Source: Glandiceps talaboti (taxonomy: Eukaryota > Hemichordata > Enteropneusta > Spengelidae). From it: a DNA stretch of 64,000 bases. The notes beneath the pieces are model-generated. The model was not told the DNA's origin. It was given only the letters and a program-made list of their open reading frames with translations, and did no database searches. This document shows positions 32,632-44,999 of the stretch, piece by piece. How positions within the stretch are numbered: position 1 is the first letter of the stretch; each line of letters begins with the position of its first letter. The position numbers were made by a program, and so were the translations under genes. The DNA is taken from the NCBI RefSeq assembly GCF_964340395.1, contig NC_135555.1, positions 2,812,001 to 2,876,000 of the forward strand, in the 5' to 3' direction.

Positions 32632-32905
32632 ATGTTAGTTTTACTTATATAGCGCCTTCCCACTCTGTGCTCAAAGCGCGTTACCCCTGGCACCTATATC
32701 GACACAACGGCCCTTTACACATACAATCCATTGCAGCCTTTAATTATAAGCGCATAGGATTAAATCATTCACATTGCAACCTCTATCCTACCAGATCCCC
32801 AATTATACAGCTGGATGGAATGAGGCACAGTCGTGGTTCAAATCTTGCCCAATGACTTTAACCACTCAGAAACAAACAGCAGCGATGGGGCTCGAACCTT
32901 TTCCT
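32632..32905 (-). mobile_element. tRNA-derived SINE, copy A (minus)
   Basis: Shares with 42168-42510 the blocks tatatagcgc, ctcaaagcgcgtta, cacaacggccctttac, atacaatccattgcagcc, cacattgcaacct, cagtcgtggttcaaatctt, and the box-B-like ggggctcgaacct. The internal and head parts are partly eroded. Confidence 0.75.
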
Positions 32906-33129
32906 TCAGCAACATTGCAGAATACAACAAATACAACATAATCTCGCCAACGTCAGTTAGCTATATATAGTCTGTAACATTCGACGTGTCACAGAGAAGC
33001 GATTAGGGATCGATGAACGACATTACGTATATCAGTCTACCAATTCGTCTGCTATTTAAAATTCAGGTTCATCTTAAACTTCCCCTTTTTTAAAATTGCT
33101 ATGCATTTCTGTGCATTGCACTAAACAGT

Positions 33130-33182
33130 CATTCATTCATTCGTTCTTTCGTTCGTTAGCTCATTCATTCATTCATTCATTC

Positions 33183-33247
<65 letters not shown>
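33130..33247 (+). repeat. (ATTC)n / (AATC)n microsatellite
   Basis: attc units to about 33187, then about 15 aatc units. Confidence 0.95.
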
Positions 33248-33248
<1 letters not shown>

Positions 33249-34789
33249 CCATGTGTGATTCATTTACGGATATATCCCTTAATAAGTCTACTAAGATGAG
33301 TACATTCATTTATAACGTGTGACTACATTTTCATTTTCCGTATAATTCGCATATTTATCCTGAAACTTTAAGTTTGTTGGTCAGTGGTCTGACAACGACG
33401 CACGTTTCCTGTTATTCACTTTACATTCACGCCGAAATATCTCGCATTTAACTTAAAATGGATAAAGTTGAAAGATAGCTGTATTATGCTATTAAGTGTT
33501 ATGGCAGCCTGGCAAACCACGGAATTTTAAATAAAAAATGAGTCTTCAAGCAAAACATTTGTAATTTAAATAATAAACTATACATAATACAGATTTGTTA
33601 ATGCTATCAAATCAATTCTGTTTTCCGCTCAGTTTTGTAATATACACCCATTCTCCTGAAATGAAAGTAATACAGGTCGTACTAATACCCCAGGAACATA
33701 TCAAACCAGTGTCGTGTCATGTCAATACACGAACTCCATCAAGGCCTGAGGCGGTAGTAAGAATCCAAATAATACAGCTATGAAATATAACACCTGGTGT
33801 TTTTGCATGACATTTCTCGACAAGAGTAAACAACCATGTAGTGTCACAGTGGAAGAACTTACAAAAAAAACGATCATTTAAAAATACACCATTTTGTTCA
33901 TTATCTGGTGACTTTCACAGCTTTATCTATGATGTTATCTTACAACCCTCGGTTTCTTTCCTTATTATACAATCATAATCAATACTAACTTGACTTGGTA
34001 TACTATTGATAACTTCACACTTCACACGTGCTTCACCGGTTCCACTCTTTCAAAATAGATGCTAAACAGCGTCTCTTACTCTATCGTATTGTCTGTTGTA
34101 TTTACCATAATAGGGAATGTTAGTTTCGCCATTCTGATGCAACCAGGTTACACACGTGCACATAGATTAAATCTATCGATGAAACTAGTTTTTCACCTCA
34201 CATTGAAATGATTTACGAAATGTTGCATTCACCTGTCATTTTTTTGCGTCTTCATTTTAAATCCATGTTTCATTAGCTATACATGTATTGACTCAGCACA
34301 TTGTCGTTGATACAGACATTTTCACACCAACACAATAAAAAAAAAATTGAACCCTTGGGTAGTTTTGTTCAGTCTTAATTAAGTTGCAGAACACTTTACC
34401 CGTTCATTAATGCGTGTCATCGGGTTATGACCCGATGCCACACTTTTTATTTGATGACTTTATTGTAAATACCAACGAATTATTCTTGCAAAAGGCGTGC
34501 TAACGGGCGAACCGCCATTATAGTAATGATGGTAGTGGTAACCTAGGAAACCTTGTAAACAATAAACAAATGTGGTTGAATATCACTGAATTCAATCACG
34601 TGTAGTAATGTCAAAGGCACACATTTCAATTCCCCGTGTCAGTGTGTGGTATACTTTTTTTAAACTGGTTCCTGTATAAACACCTTCCATCACGCGAAGA
34701 TTCAGGCAAACCTTTTCATATTTATCAGATTTGTATTTTAAAAAAAGAATACAAACGCAGCTTGACTAACTAAGAAGTGTTACTTTGCC

Positions 34790-34873
34790 TTTAAAAGCAG
34801 TGGTTCGGATAGAAACGGGTATTAAAGAGCGTTATATTGTGGACTACGAACAAGACACAGAATACTACCACTG
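34790..34873 (+). promoter_or_regulatory. TATA-like box and noncoding first exon of peptide gene 1
   Basis: TTTAAAA at 34790-34796 lies 77 bases before a good donor (ccactg|gtaagt, exon end 34873). Transcription starting about 30 bases after the box would give a noncoding exon of about 50 bases, joined to the acceptor at 36350-36351. The other three peptide genes have the same layout, which is the main support. Confidence 0.5.
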
Positions 34874-35031
34874 GTAAGTATATCTGACTGAACATCATTC
34901 ATTTCTTTCCAAACACACGATGAGAAATATAAGTACAGGATTTTCGACCAGACAATATTAACATTGAACGATCCTATCCCAGTATAATCGCAAAGACGTG
35001 CACATCCAAAAGTACAACTTGAAGTGCACAC

Positions 35032-35125
35032 GGTCGTAGGTTTACAGTACAGACCGCTAACGTAGTGGTCGTAGGTTTACATTACAGACCACTAACGTAG
35101 TGGTCGTACGTTTACGGTACATACC
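35032..35125 (+). repeat. Three 35-bp tandem repeats in peptide gene 1 intron
   Basis: Units begin ggtcgtaggtttac and contain agaccactaacgtagt; they start at 35032, 35067 and 35102. Confidence 0.85.
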
Positions 35126-36355
35126 AACAAAACTTTATACATTTCATTTAAGGTTAATGTTATACTTCATATCATTTTATTTTTTTAAATGAACATGAAA
35201 AAACAAAGTTTTCACTGGCGCAAACTTCGAGCTTACTTGGAATACATACGTTTTATTTCGGTACATTAAGTCTACCTTTTTGTTAGCATCGGTTCATTGT
35301 CGTACATAGAATTGATTTCTTGTTTAAATTGTTTATACTCCTGATCTTTTTCATGTTGTCTTGTTTTATTTGGGTTTTCCCAAAAACATTGAAATAAGTA
35401 CAGTAAGTATTGGTATTGCATATACAATATGGAATATTGGTATTGTATATAATGGCATATAATGATTGGTATACTGTATTGTTACAAAGTATTGGTCTTA
35501 AAACTGCAATTGCCGTACTGGGACATTTTTCATCAAGTAACCAAAGACATATTTATTAAAAATTGCACAATTACTTATAAAAAGACATTGTATCTTATCA
35601 TTAGTGATCAATATTATCCGTAGGTAGTCTAGTGACATGTTTAAATCTTGAGTGAAGGCTTGGTTTTGAATCTGACTCCATGTTAAAACTAGTTGTAACT
35701 CTAATATCATTTTTCGATCAGACAACCACAGTCCATTACTGAAAATTGTTGAAATATCAGTAATTAGACAGTGTACATAATAATCAGTATATAGTGAGGT
35801 AACAGTATGAAATCGTGATCGCCATTGCGTGCGTCGATTTTTGGGTACGGACCTAAAATCAATTGATTTGATTTATTGTACCATATCATGTTTACAACTA
35901 TAACAAAGACGTTTACCCACTGGTCATTCAATATTATTCAGGGTGTACGGTATTACTATTAAGTTATTTTATCTATAAAAAAATATTTTAAAAAAATGTT
36001 CCAGTTTCAGCAAGTGTGATTTTAAACCGTGACATCCGAACAGCTGGACGGATTAGATTGTATAAACCTAGCGCACTTTCTCAGTCATTCAGTTTGAAAA
36101 CAATCAATAATTATAGTATTTGTTGATATAATTTTCTATGTGGAACATATACGAAAATGTTTTTGTTGTACAATAAATTATATACATGTAATTCTAGCAG
36201 AGTGTAAAAAAACCCACATTAATATAATTTTTAAAACTGCAATTTTACAGTTCTACATGAAGAATATTAAAGTAGATATTGATGATTTGTAAACTCTATT
36301 AGAGTAAAATTCATAATTATCAGATCAACGTTCTTCTCTTGATAAATTCAGAACC

Positions 36356-36835
36356 ATGAGGAAAGCTTTGGTGATAGTAGTACTGATGGTTGTCATGGTG
36401 ATTGCAGTTACTGCGAATGACGATGATGATGTAAACGTAGTTAAAAGATTGGCTAAAGATGGTGATGGTACTGGTGATACCTTTGATACTGGTTCGTTAG
36501 ACCCCCCTGAACAAGGTGAGGAATATATATCATCGAACACATGTTATTCTATCTATCTAAAATATTTATTTAAGTCCAGAAAATTCATATATAAGCTATT
36601 CTGTATGCATTCTTTAAGGATGATCATGAACATTTATAGTCTTCGAGAATCTAATGTGTAACTTTACCAAAAATACACAATGAGAATTTTGCTAATAGTA
36701 AATATATACAGAACCATGGTGATATCTACCGAAGCGATTAATCAAAATATTTAGTCCTTTTTTCACCTGTTGTTGTTATTGTTATTGTTGTTATTGTTTT
36801 TGTTGTTGTTGGTGGTGTCGTCGTCGTCGTCGTCG

Positions 36836-36900
<65 letters not shown>

Positions 36901-37024
36901 AGTGGTGGTTGCTGGTTGCTATTTTCGAAGTTCAAATATCATTTTTCGTATACAAATGTCTATTTTTAATTCTTTCGCAGAAAATTTCTGGCCTGGGTTT
37001 ACGTGGCCATCGGGACGACGATAA
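36356..37024 (+). CDS. Secreted amidated-peptide precursor, gene 1 of 4
   Basis: Exons 36356-36515 and 36981-37024, joined in phase 1. The precursor has 68 residues. Residues 1-20 (MRKALVIVVLMVVMVIAVTA) are a signal peptide; an acidic propiece NDDDDVNV follows, then a dibasic VVKR cleavage site at 30-31, a Gly/Asp-rich spacer, and the second exon's ENFWPGFTWPSGRR at the very end. Gly-Arg-Arg before the stop is the classic signal for C-terminal amidation, predicting a peptide ending FWPGFTWPS-amide. A splice acceptor (aaattcag) lies four bases before the start codon, so a noncoding exon precedes it. A likely AATAAA lies at 37421. The intron contains a GTT/GTC/GCT microsatellite. No known family was recognised; a neuropeptide or other secreted signal is inferred from architecture alone. 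Confidence 0.72.
36775..36903 (+). repeat. (GTT)n(GTC)n(GTT)n(GCT)n compound microsatellite in peptide gene 1 intron
   Basis: Successive trinucleotide blocks lie between the signal exon and the peptide exon. Poly-Ala, poly-Thr and poly-Leu frames here are artefacts. Confidence 0.95.
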
Positions 37025-38104
37025 TCCACTACCGACTGGATCAATTGAATATGTTATCCAACAACACAGACAAAGTTTATCCACATCAAGTCATTGCGAT
37101 GATAAGGAAATGACGTCATCATTGATTTCAGATTATAGTTCTGTTGTTAGATTATCAGATAGTATAAAATTTGTTGTTATTATTACTGTGATTCTTCAAC
37201 TGTACTTTCCTTATTTTATTTGTATAGTAATTTAATTCGTTATTACAGTACAATGCATGACAACTTCAGTGCCATTGTCTGTATAGAACTATCAATTCGT
37301 TTACTTCACTTCTAAATTCTTATATTTTCAGATTGTTAATTTTATGTGCTTGTTCCTTCCTCTTTCGATTGTTTAGTGGTTATAATGTTATATGTTATTC
37401 TATCAATAATAATGTAGGCAAATAAAAACACAAACTCTTGAATTGATAGCGAGATAAGATATTTGCGTTCACATGTACTGTTGGAATCTATATCGAGTTG
37501 TAGAATAAATGACAATTAGTTGTAACAGTTACTCACGTTAGTAATTTTATGTAATTCTTTGTACCCTCCTCAACTCTTTATTAACATATGGTGAATACAC
37601 ACACACTACGGATTTTAATTGCTCCGAATACCACAATGCAAACTAGTACTAGTTCTGTAATGTCATCGTCATAATAGACAAAGGTAGACATCCAATCGTT
37701 AGGTTTGTCCCTACATGGATAGTTGAAAAGAAACTTTTATAAGACCCACGTGCATGACACAGATTAACTAGTCTGATACGAGCATTTACGTTTAAAAACC
37801 TACATGTTAGCTTCCTCTTTCTATCTATTTCCAGAAATTCCTAATTATCTCTCAACAAATCGTCTGTCCTCCAACCTGCCTATATATAGTTTCCTTTTTA
37901 AGTCTTCTACATGTCTTCAGTTTAATGATGATAAAAATATGAAGACAGGATCCTTAGGAAGTCCAAGAAACAACTCAAACACAAAGTGACTTATTTTAAT
38001 CTTTGAATTAATTGCACGGAAATATAAATTGCACCAGATTGGCATATTCCTGATCATGCACGCAAATACAATTTCAAGGGTGTACAAATTATATTAAAGT
38101 ACAC

Positions 38105-38515
38105 CGACAATTCTCGCTACCTGCAATACAATTCTACACATCACTGTGGAGTCAAATGGAACGAAGTCGCGCGACAACGCGTTCTAATGTCGACAACTAC
38201 AGTTCCGGTCGCCTATGCTAATACACAGGAATGTTTCTTTCCCATTTTGAGTTGTAGACATCTCTTGTAATTTTGCTCTGGAAAGATACTGTACATATTT
38301 AAATTTCCCACCTCCATAATTATATGAGCTTAAAACTTGCGTTTATCTTATTTGTTACAAATTAAACTGTTTGGAAGAAACATTCACATGTATTGACATA
38401 GGCGACCAGAAGTGTAGGTGTCGACAAATGCAAGCGCGGTCGCGAGACTGCGTTCCATTTGACTCATTAGCGATGCATAGAATTGTATTGCAGATAGCGA
38501 GAATTACTACCAAAA
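38105..38515. mobile_element. Foldback MITE with about 115-bp terminal inverted repeats
   Basis: The left arm 38108-38225 (caattctcgctacctgcaat ... gagtcaaatggaacg ... ggtcgcctatg) is repeated in inverse at 38395-38512. The AT-rich centre lacks coding potential. The open frame at 38371-38586 arises from the right arm. The arms contain unusually many CpG. Confidence 0.88.
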
Positions 38516-38743
38516 TGTCACGTTTTCTGGTGTCCCTTTTCTGTAGTCGTAAACAAATATCGGAGAATTTAGCAAGAGATACTTGACAGATGCGAATTTT
38601 GTATTGTATTATAACACTGTAAAAGTAAGCTTAGTGGACACTGGACGCGTAATGACGCTTTCAAAATTAGTGCTACAGTAGTGTCACATTGTAAACTCTA
38701 GAACGCAGACCTTCAAGAACAACATATCAACGTATTCTGCTAA

Positions 38744-38895
38744 GGGACCGGTCAGATTCTTCAGCCCGGGGGGGGTGGAGGCGGTGGATTGGTAGGGGGT
38801 CACTCTGTTTTTGAAATTGGCAGTGGGGGTGGGTGGGCTATCCTGTTTTGAAAGTTTTGGATGGGGGGAGGGGGGGTCATTGCGTTTTAGATTTT
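38744..38895 (+). mobile_element. Harbinger-like terminal fragment, G-rich
   Basis: taa|gggaccggtcagattctt and the following cccggggggggtgg match the left end of the element at 45000. Repeated ggggtcactctgttttt and ggggtcattgcgtttt blocks also resemble that element's subterminal parts. The other end was not found. Confidence 0.55.
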
Positions 38896-39257
38896 AATGG
38901 AAGGAAAAAATCCTTGAATTTACAATGGCATGACCTTGTCGGAAATGTGGAATGTTTTCTTGTCCCTGTTTCTTTATTTTTTTAAATTACTTCACCTGGA
39001 GTACTAGTGTCGCTCATACAAAACTATATATATACATACTAGTATACACATACATGTATTACCTACCACACTAGTTACAGAACATGGCATGTAAATACTC
39101 TGGTATTGCACAATCAATGGCCAATATGCTTCACAAATATTGCACTTGTGGCAAAAGTTGAAAGTTCCGTAATGGTAATATTCATAGATAGTTTATAGAT
39201 TTAAAGACGAAGTTAATCTAATTGTTCTACTCTTCAGTATGAAAGATTAATACATAC

Positions 39258-39420
39258 TGTATGCTTTCTATTTCGGACACTACACATCATTTCATGAGAT
39301 TCCAGTTTCTATTATAAATAGTAGGTATGAGCACCTGATCATACCAGTGACTTTACTAGTACTGTACTTACAACAGTAATGCCACTATACCAATGTTATG
39401 TACACTACTTGGCCCATTTT
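39258..39420 (+). repeat. Dispersed repeat, copy 1 (pair with 52976-53140)
   Basis: Shares ctatttcggacacta, agtttctatt, taggtatga, cagtgactttact and actataccaatgtta, in the same order, with 52976-53140. The family is not recognised. Confidence 0.75.
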
Positions 39421-39548
39421 TATGTATGTATGTATGTATGTATGTACGTACGTACGTACGTACGTACGTACGTACGTACGTATGTATGTATGTATGTATG
39501 TATGTATGTATGTACGTACGTATGTACGTATGTACGTATGTACGTACA
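39421..39548 (+). repeat. (TATG)n/(TACG)n microsatellite
   Basis: Alternating blocks of tatg and tacg; the tacg block has many CpG. Open frames rich in VCMY/THIY are artefacts. Confidence 0.97.
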
Positions 39549-40036
39549 CTTTGACCAGACAAAAGAATCGTAACTATCCAGTATCTATGCATTTTATTAC
39601 AAATGATCATAATGTATCAGATATGTCCATTTCAGGAATTTGTAAGGTTTCTGGTGATGAGAAAGCTTTGAGGTTGAAGGAAGAAGAAATCATTTTCCGT
39701 CTTGGAACGCTGGAACCCCTTGGAATTAATAGATTATTCTCGTCTTTCCCAATCTAATTATCATGATTATTGGGTATTTTTTTAAATTTCAGGCGTATTC
39801 TATTGGATTCTATTAGGTGCGTGCGAATTTAAGAACTTATCCCACGTATAACCGTTTATTTATATCACGCGCGGTTTTGTTCCATTATATTTAGAAATGT
39901 TCGGGTTTTCACCTGGCATTTCTCTGTCTCGCCAATTTTTCCTTTGAAACAGAATATTTATTCGAAACGTCGGATTTAACAGCTATATATACGGACTGGT
40001 TTATTAGTTCCTTATGCATTTCTTTATGCATTTCTT

Positions 40037-40350
40037 TATGTATGTATGTATGTAACAGTATGTATGTATGTATGTATGTATTTATGTGTGTGTATGTATG
40101 TATGTATGTATGTATGTATGTATGTATGTATGTATGTATCTATGTATCTATGTGTGTGTATGTATGTATGTATGTGTATGTATGTATGTATGTATGTATG
40201 TATGTATGTATGTATGTATGCATGTATGCATGTATGCTTGTATGCATGTATGTATGTATGTATGTATGTATGTATGTATGTACTTACGAGAATGTATGTA
40301 TGTATGTATGTATGTATGTATGTATGTATGTATGTATGTATGTATGTATC

Positions 40351-40381
<31 letters not shown>

Positions 40382-40405
40382 CTTACGAGAATGTATGTAT
40401 GTTCA
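40037..40405 (+). repeat. (TATG)n microsatellite
   Basis: About 370 bp of tatg with short interruptions (cttacgagaa twice, at 40282 and 40382). Long frames on both strands are translations of the repeat. Confidence 0.97.
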
Positions 40406-40959
40406 TGAATGTAGGAATGGGTTTCGGTACACCAATATTTGGTTTTCATAGAACGTTCTCACTATTAATACATCGTTTGAAATAACAACACTGTTTGTAT
40501 AGTTTCAGAATAATATTTACATGCAGTAGTTTATGGACGATGTATATTTTATTATCGGATGTGGTCCGTCAAATATTTTGGGGAAAAGGATGCATAATTT
40601 ACCTACCCTGGAGGTATAACGGTAGATGGCATTCTTTCCTATACCATTATCTGTGTTAAATGAAAATTGTTCTGAACAAATTGTAGATTCTAAACGAATG
40701 TCGTTTCGAAGTCAACTTTCAATGTTTGGATTTTGAAAGAATACATCGCCAGTTTTAGATTTAAGTTAATCGTTATAGCAATGTTATCCTACATCCAGAA
40801 TATGTATATCGAATAATAATGATCATTTAAATCGTAAAATTGAAGATAAGGGTTTGTTAAATTCAAACAAGTGCTGATTCGAATTAAATGTAATTAATGC
40901 ATCCATTGATATATATGGCATATACAGTAATTGAAACGACAATAACAATAGCAGTAATA

Positions 40960-40962
<3 letters not shown>

Positions 40963-41050
<88 letters not shown>
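40963..41050. repeat. (AT)n microsatellite
   Basis: About 43 uninterrupted ta units adjoining the Penelope-like terminal fragment at 41051. Confidence 0.97.
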
Positions 41051-41052
<2 letters not shown>

Positions 41053-41108
41053 CGCTCTGCCACTGCGGTATAGAGCACTGTCTTAGCAGATTGATACTCA
41101 CCGAGTTA
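41051..41108 (+). mobile_element. Penelope-like element 3' terminal fragment, 58 bp
   Basis: tacgctctgccactgcggta and tagcagattgatactcaccg, ending cgagttatatat, are an exact inverted match to 52335-52393, the 3' end of the Penelope-like element there. Both copies are flanked by TA microsatellites. This is a very short 5'-truncated copy. Confidence 0.8.
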
Positions 41109-41421
41109 TATATATATATATATTATATTATATTATATTATATCATATTACATTGTATATGTATATATCGATTGTTACTAATTAAAGTATTTTTTCTATC
41201 ATAGAACATGTAGTGTTTATCGTATGACGCCATTGGAATCTTTTCAAGGTGTATTTTTGTATAAACATCTATTATTCTCGTGTCCTTGCCATAGATCCAA
41301 TCTGAACCAAATGAAATATTCGCATCCAAAGAAGGTTGTTTGTTCACTCAAAATAAATACATAGCCCGATTGAAATAACACACGTCGGTGGGCCAAAAGA
41401 TGAATCAATAGGTTCAAAACG

Positions 41422-41499
41422 TTTAAAAGAAGACCGTCTACCTTCACCTTTCAGTTTTTCCCCTGAGCATCGATCTGGTCACCACATTCAAGGAACTAG
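41422..41499 (+). promoter_or_regulatory. TATA-like box and noncoding first exon of peptide gene 2
   Basis: TTTAAAA at 41422-41428, then a donor aggaactag|gtaagc with exon end 41499. The distance from box to donor (71 bases) is close to that in genes 1, 3 and 4. It joins the acceptor at 43079-43080. Confidence 0.5.
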
Positions 41500-42167
41500 G
41501 TAAGCTTACGTATCACCATTTTGTACTATTTGTAGCCCTCAAAAATACATCTGCAGCATGCAGCATGCAGCACATATTGTCAAAGTTTTGCCAGTGACGT
41601 CCTTAGTATTATTAGTCAATGGCAGAACTTTTACTGCATTTACAAGGAAAATATTTTCTCTTGCTTCTCTTTTGGACCCGACTCAAATGGTACAAGGAAA
41701 TGTGCAAACCTTCATTTTAACCCCACTATTATCACCTTTTGTACCACCAAAAGTTTCAAGTGTTCGTTTCCTTTTCACAAATCTTTGAATAATTTTACTT
41801 TCTCATAATATAAAAAGAGCTTATAAATGGATAAAGTTTTATATCATGGCGGGCCATTCGTACGTTCACACCGAGGTCAACCCAGACACTAACTCAGAAA
41901 CACGCCAGGAAACTTGACTGCATTTTGATCCGATTTGGGGCATGTGTCCTCCGTTAACCATTACTAGATTATCAAATGAACATTTCGACTAAGTCAAAAC
42001 ATGAACATTTTAACTCGGTCAAAATATGTTTTGGAAGCGAATCCCAAAGTTTCGCTATAGCATCGTCAGGGGTGTACTACATTTGGCTGTTATCACGTGC
42101 TTAGTAAAAAACCACTGACGATGCTGACGAGAAGTCAACGAACATTTGGGATTTTCTTAATAATAAT

Positions 42168-42510
42168 AATGTTGGGTTCTTATATAGCGCTTTCCCACAC
42201 CGTGCTCAAAGCGCTTTACAATTATTACCTGGCTCGGATCAGAACGGCACAACGGCCCTTTAGTCTTCCTCAACTCCCCGGGGAGCATACAATCCATTGC
42301 AGCCATTTCAGCACATAGGATTAAAGCCTTCACATTGCAACCTACATCCTACCAGGTCCCAATTATACAGCTGGGTTGACTAAGGCACAGTCGTGGTTCA
42401 AATCTTGCCCAAGGACTTTAGCCACTCAGAAACAAATAGCAGGCAGCGACAGGGCTCGAACCTGCAGCCTGTATATTCCAAGCCGGTCACGCTAACCATT
42501 CACCCATCAT
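42168..42510 (-). mobile_element. tRNA-derived SINE, most complete copy (peptide gene 2 intron)
   Basis: Read on the minus strand, it starts with a tRNA-like head: box A tggttagcgtgaccgg and box B ggttcgagccc. A body follows, then the 3' end gctttgagcacggtg, agcgctatataagaa and an (ATT)n tail at 42168-42180. Length is about 330 bp. Related copies are at 32632-32905 and 62019-62160. Confidence 0.8.
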
Positions 42511-43093
42511 GACTCCACTTCTTCTAAATACTTCTTGATTCTGTTCAGTAAAATTTATGATTTCATACTAAAAACGCAGAGTCCATGAACATTCATTCTT
42601 ATAATATTATAATAGTTTTTTGTCAGTATTTACTGTGTACTAAATTACGGAAAAGGTGTTCACTTTCAGTAACTTGCACTGTTACCACAAGAATCAATTT
42701 TTTTCAAATACGTTATTCAATTTAAAGATATTGTTTGACACTGTTGGAGATGTAAACACGAATGTATTTGATACATTATGAATAGACAAATACACAATCT
42801 ATAGGTCAGATGCACACATCCAAGTTTGTGTAATGTACTTACTTATGTGCTTATAACTTTAAAATGTCATGGAGCGAAAAATGAAATATAGTTGAAATTA
42901 ACAACTTTCAATTTTTTTATTTGCAAGATTGCCATACCATCATGATATTAGTTTAGTCATGCATAATACACTTAAGCATATGCATACGAACACCGTGAAG
43001 ACATAAGACTTTGGACTTCAGATTTCAGACTTCAGACTTTATACAGGACAACAACCTGAACTAAGTAAAATTTCTTTCAGTATATCCTCATTG

Positions 43094-43868
<775 letters not shown>

Positions 43869-44268
43869 GATAGAACACAAGACAGTTGACTAAAAACCGC
43901 CTTGCTGCAAACCATTCTACAAGTACTACTACATCTTTAAGTCAGCTACAACTCTTTTATGCGTTTCTCGTGATTCAACACTGTATCTACTAAATGTCAC
44001 CACAGACAGTATTATCTTGATCAGCTCCTCCTGGATGATACTGTATTCAAGTGTTCATATTTTCATGTGGTGTATTCTATTGTATATACTCACACAATCA
44101 GTGTTTTTTGTTGGACACGCGTTTTCTCTTGATTCTCTATATGCCATGTAATAATCTAGGATGATGTAATAAACACATGCCTTCAAACAGTATTTGAGTG
44201 TTTGATATCCCTTTTGTAAGTTAACATCGATAAAAAATGAGTGTTAGTACATCGATTATTTGTCACAG

Positions 44269-44489
44269 TGCATGCTATTCAACAAGAGAATTGTACAGAA
44301 TGTTTCTCACTTACAAAATGCGATACATATGAACAAAAACATCGTATTCAAGTGTTCGATGAGGATGCATATAGAAAGTGTCATGGTATTGGCCTCATCA
44401 ACTTGACCTGTTGTTCAAATAGAAGAATGTTGTATTTCCTGAGTGCACAGCTTTACAATCTTAAGATGGTGTCAAGGATTCAATATTGA
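44269..44489 (+). CDS. Possible CLIP-like six-cysteine exon
   Basis: An open frame follows a good acceptor (tatttgtcacag, phase 1). It encodes HAIQQENCTECFSLTKC, then a 19-residue spacer rich in charged residues, then CHGIGLINLTCC. The cysteine spacing C-x2-C-x5-C-x19-C-x9-CC matches the CLIP disulfide domain in its C-x5-C and C-x9-CC parts; the first spacing is shorter than usual. CLIP domains regulate secreted serine proteases, but no protease is seen here. The frame ends at TGA 44489, or may splice out earlier (a weak GT after residue CTG-A near 44453). It lies about 320 bases after the poly(A) signal of peptide gene 2. No own signal-peptide exon was found. Confidence 0.33.
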
Positions 44490-44670
44490 CTCGCACGATA
44501 AATGGCATGACAAAATAATCGTCTACAAAGACGAAGTTCTGAATTCCTGAAGACTATTGCAAAATGATAGTACATTTGGTAATTCAGTTGGTATTAACGC
44601 TTCCGCGTTACAAATTATAACAACATACCACTATAATATATGGTCTGAGGTATAACTTTTCATTATACAG

Positions 44671-44850
44671 GACCGACATGGATAATGAGGCGTCTGTTCT
44701 GTAAGATGCTTTCTGCAATCAACGATAATTACTGGATGACTGTACATGTGGTTCTATTTGTTTATGTAGACATCAAATTTGCCTACTACGTCCACAGAGC
44801 AAATGCCGCACTATCCTTCCAATCCGTAAAGGGCAAATATTGGAAATGGT
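44671..44850 (+). CDS. Orphan open exon of about 60 codons, function unknown
   Basis: Acceptor ttcattatacag precedes a phase-1 frame beginning PTWIMRRLFCKMLSAIND and ending VKGKYWKW before TAA; a donor-like g|gtaaat overlaps the stop. It shows no recognised domain; the middle is hydrophobic and aromatic (VHVVLFVYVDIKFAYYV). It could be a second exon of the CLIP-like frame upstream, or chance. Confidence 0.18.
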
Positions 44851-44999
44851 AAATCGTTTAAGCTGTGGAATTCGATGATACATTGATAGAATACATGTTG
44901 ACATATGTTTACGTCTAAACAATTCCGCTGCGCAGATACTGATGCTAATTACTCTTTGAATTGGAACTGGCATACCTACAACTATATAAATAAACCTAA

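Larger units (their letters stand above)
27813..34789. other. Seven-kb stretch without a recognised gene
   Basis: AT-rich, with simple repeats, two small hairpins and one SINE copy (listed separately). No exon with splice sites and a credible protein was found. By the roughly 7-kb spacing of the peptide genes to the right, another family member could have been expected near 29.5 kb, but no signal-peptide exon or F-x-P-G-F/Y exon was seen there. Confidence 0.5.

Noticed and set aside
38371-38586. 71-codon plus-strand frame
   Set aside because: It is formed by the right arm of the foldback element at 38105-38515.
40036-40485. Frames rich in Met-Tyr-Val-Cys or His-Thr-Tyr-Ile
   Set aside because: Translation of the TATG microsatellite, present on both strands.
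42440-42510. tRNA gene
   Set aside because: Box A and box B are visible but the cloverleaf is not complete and the sequence continues into a SINE body.
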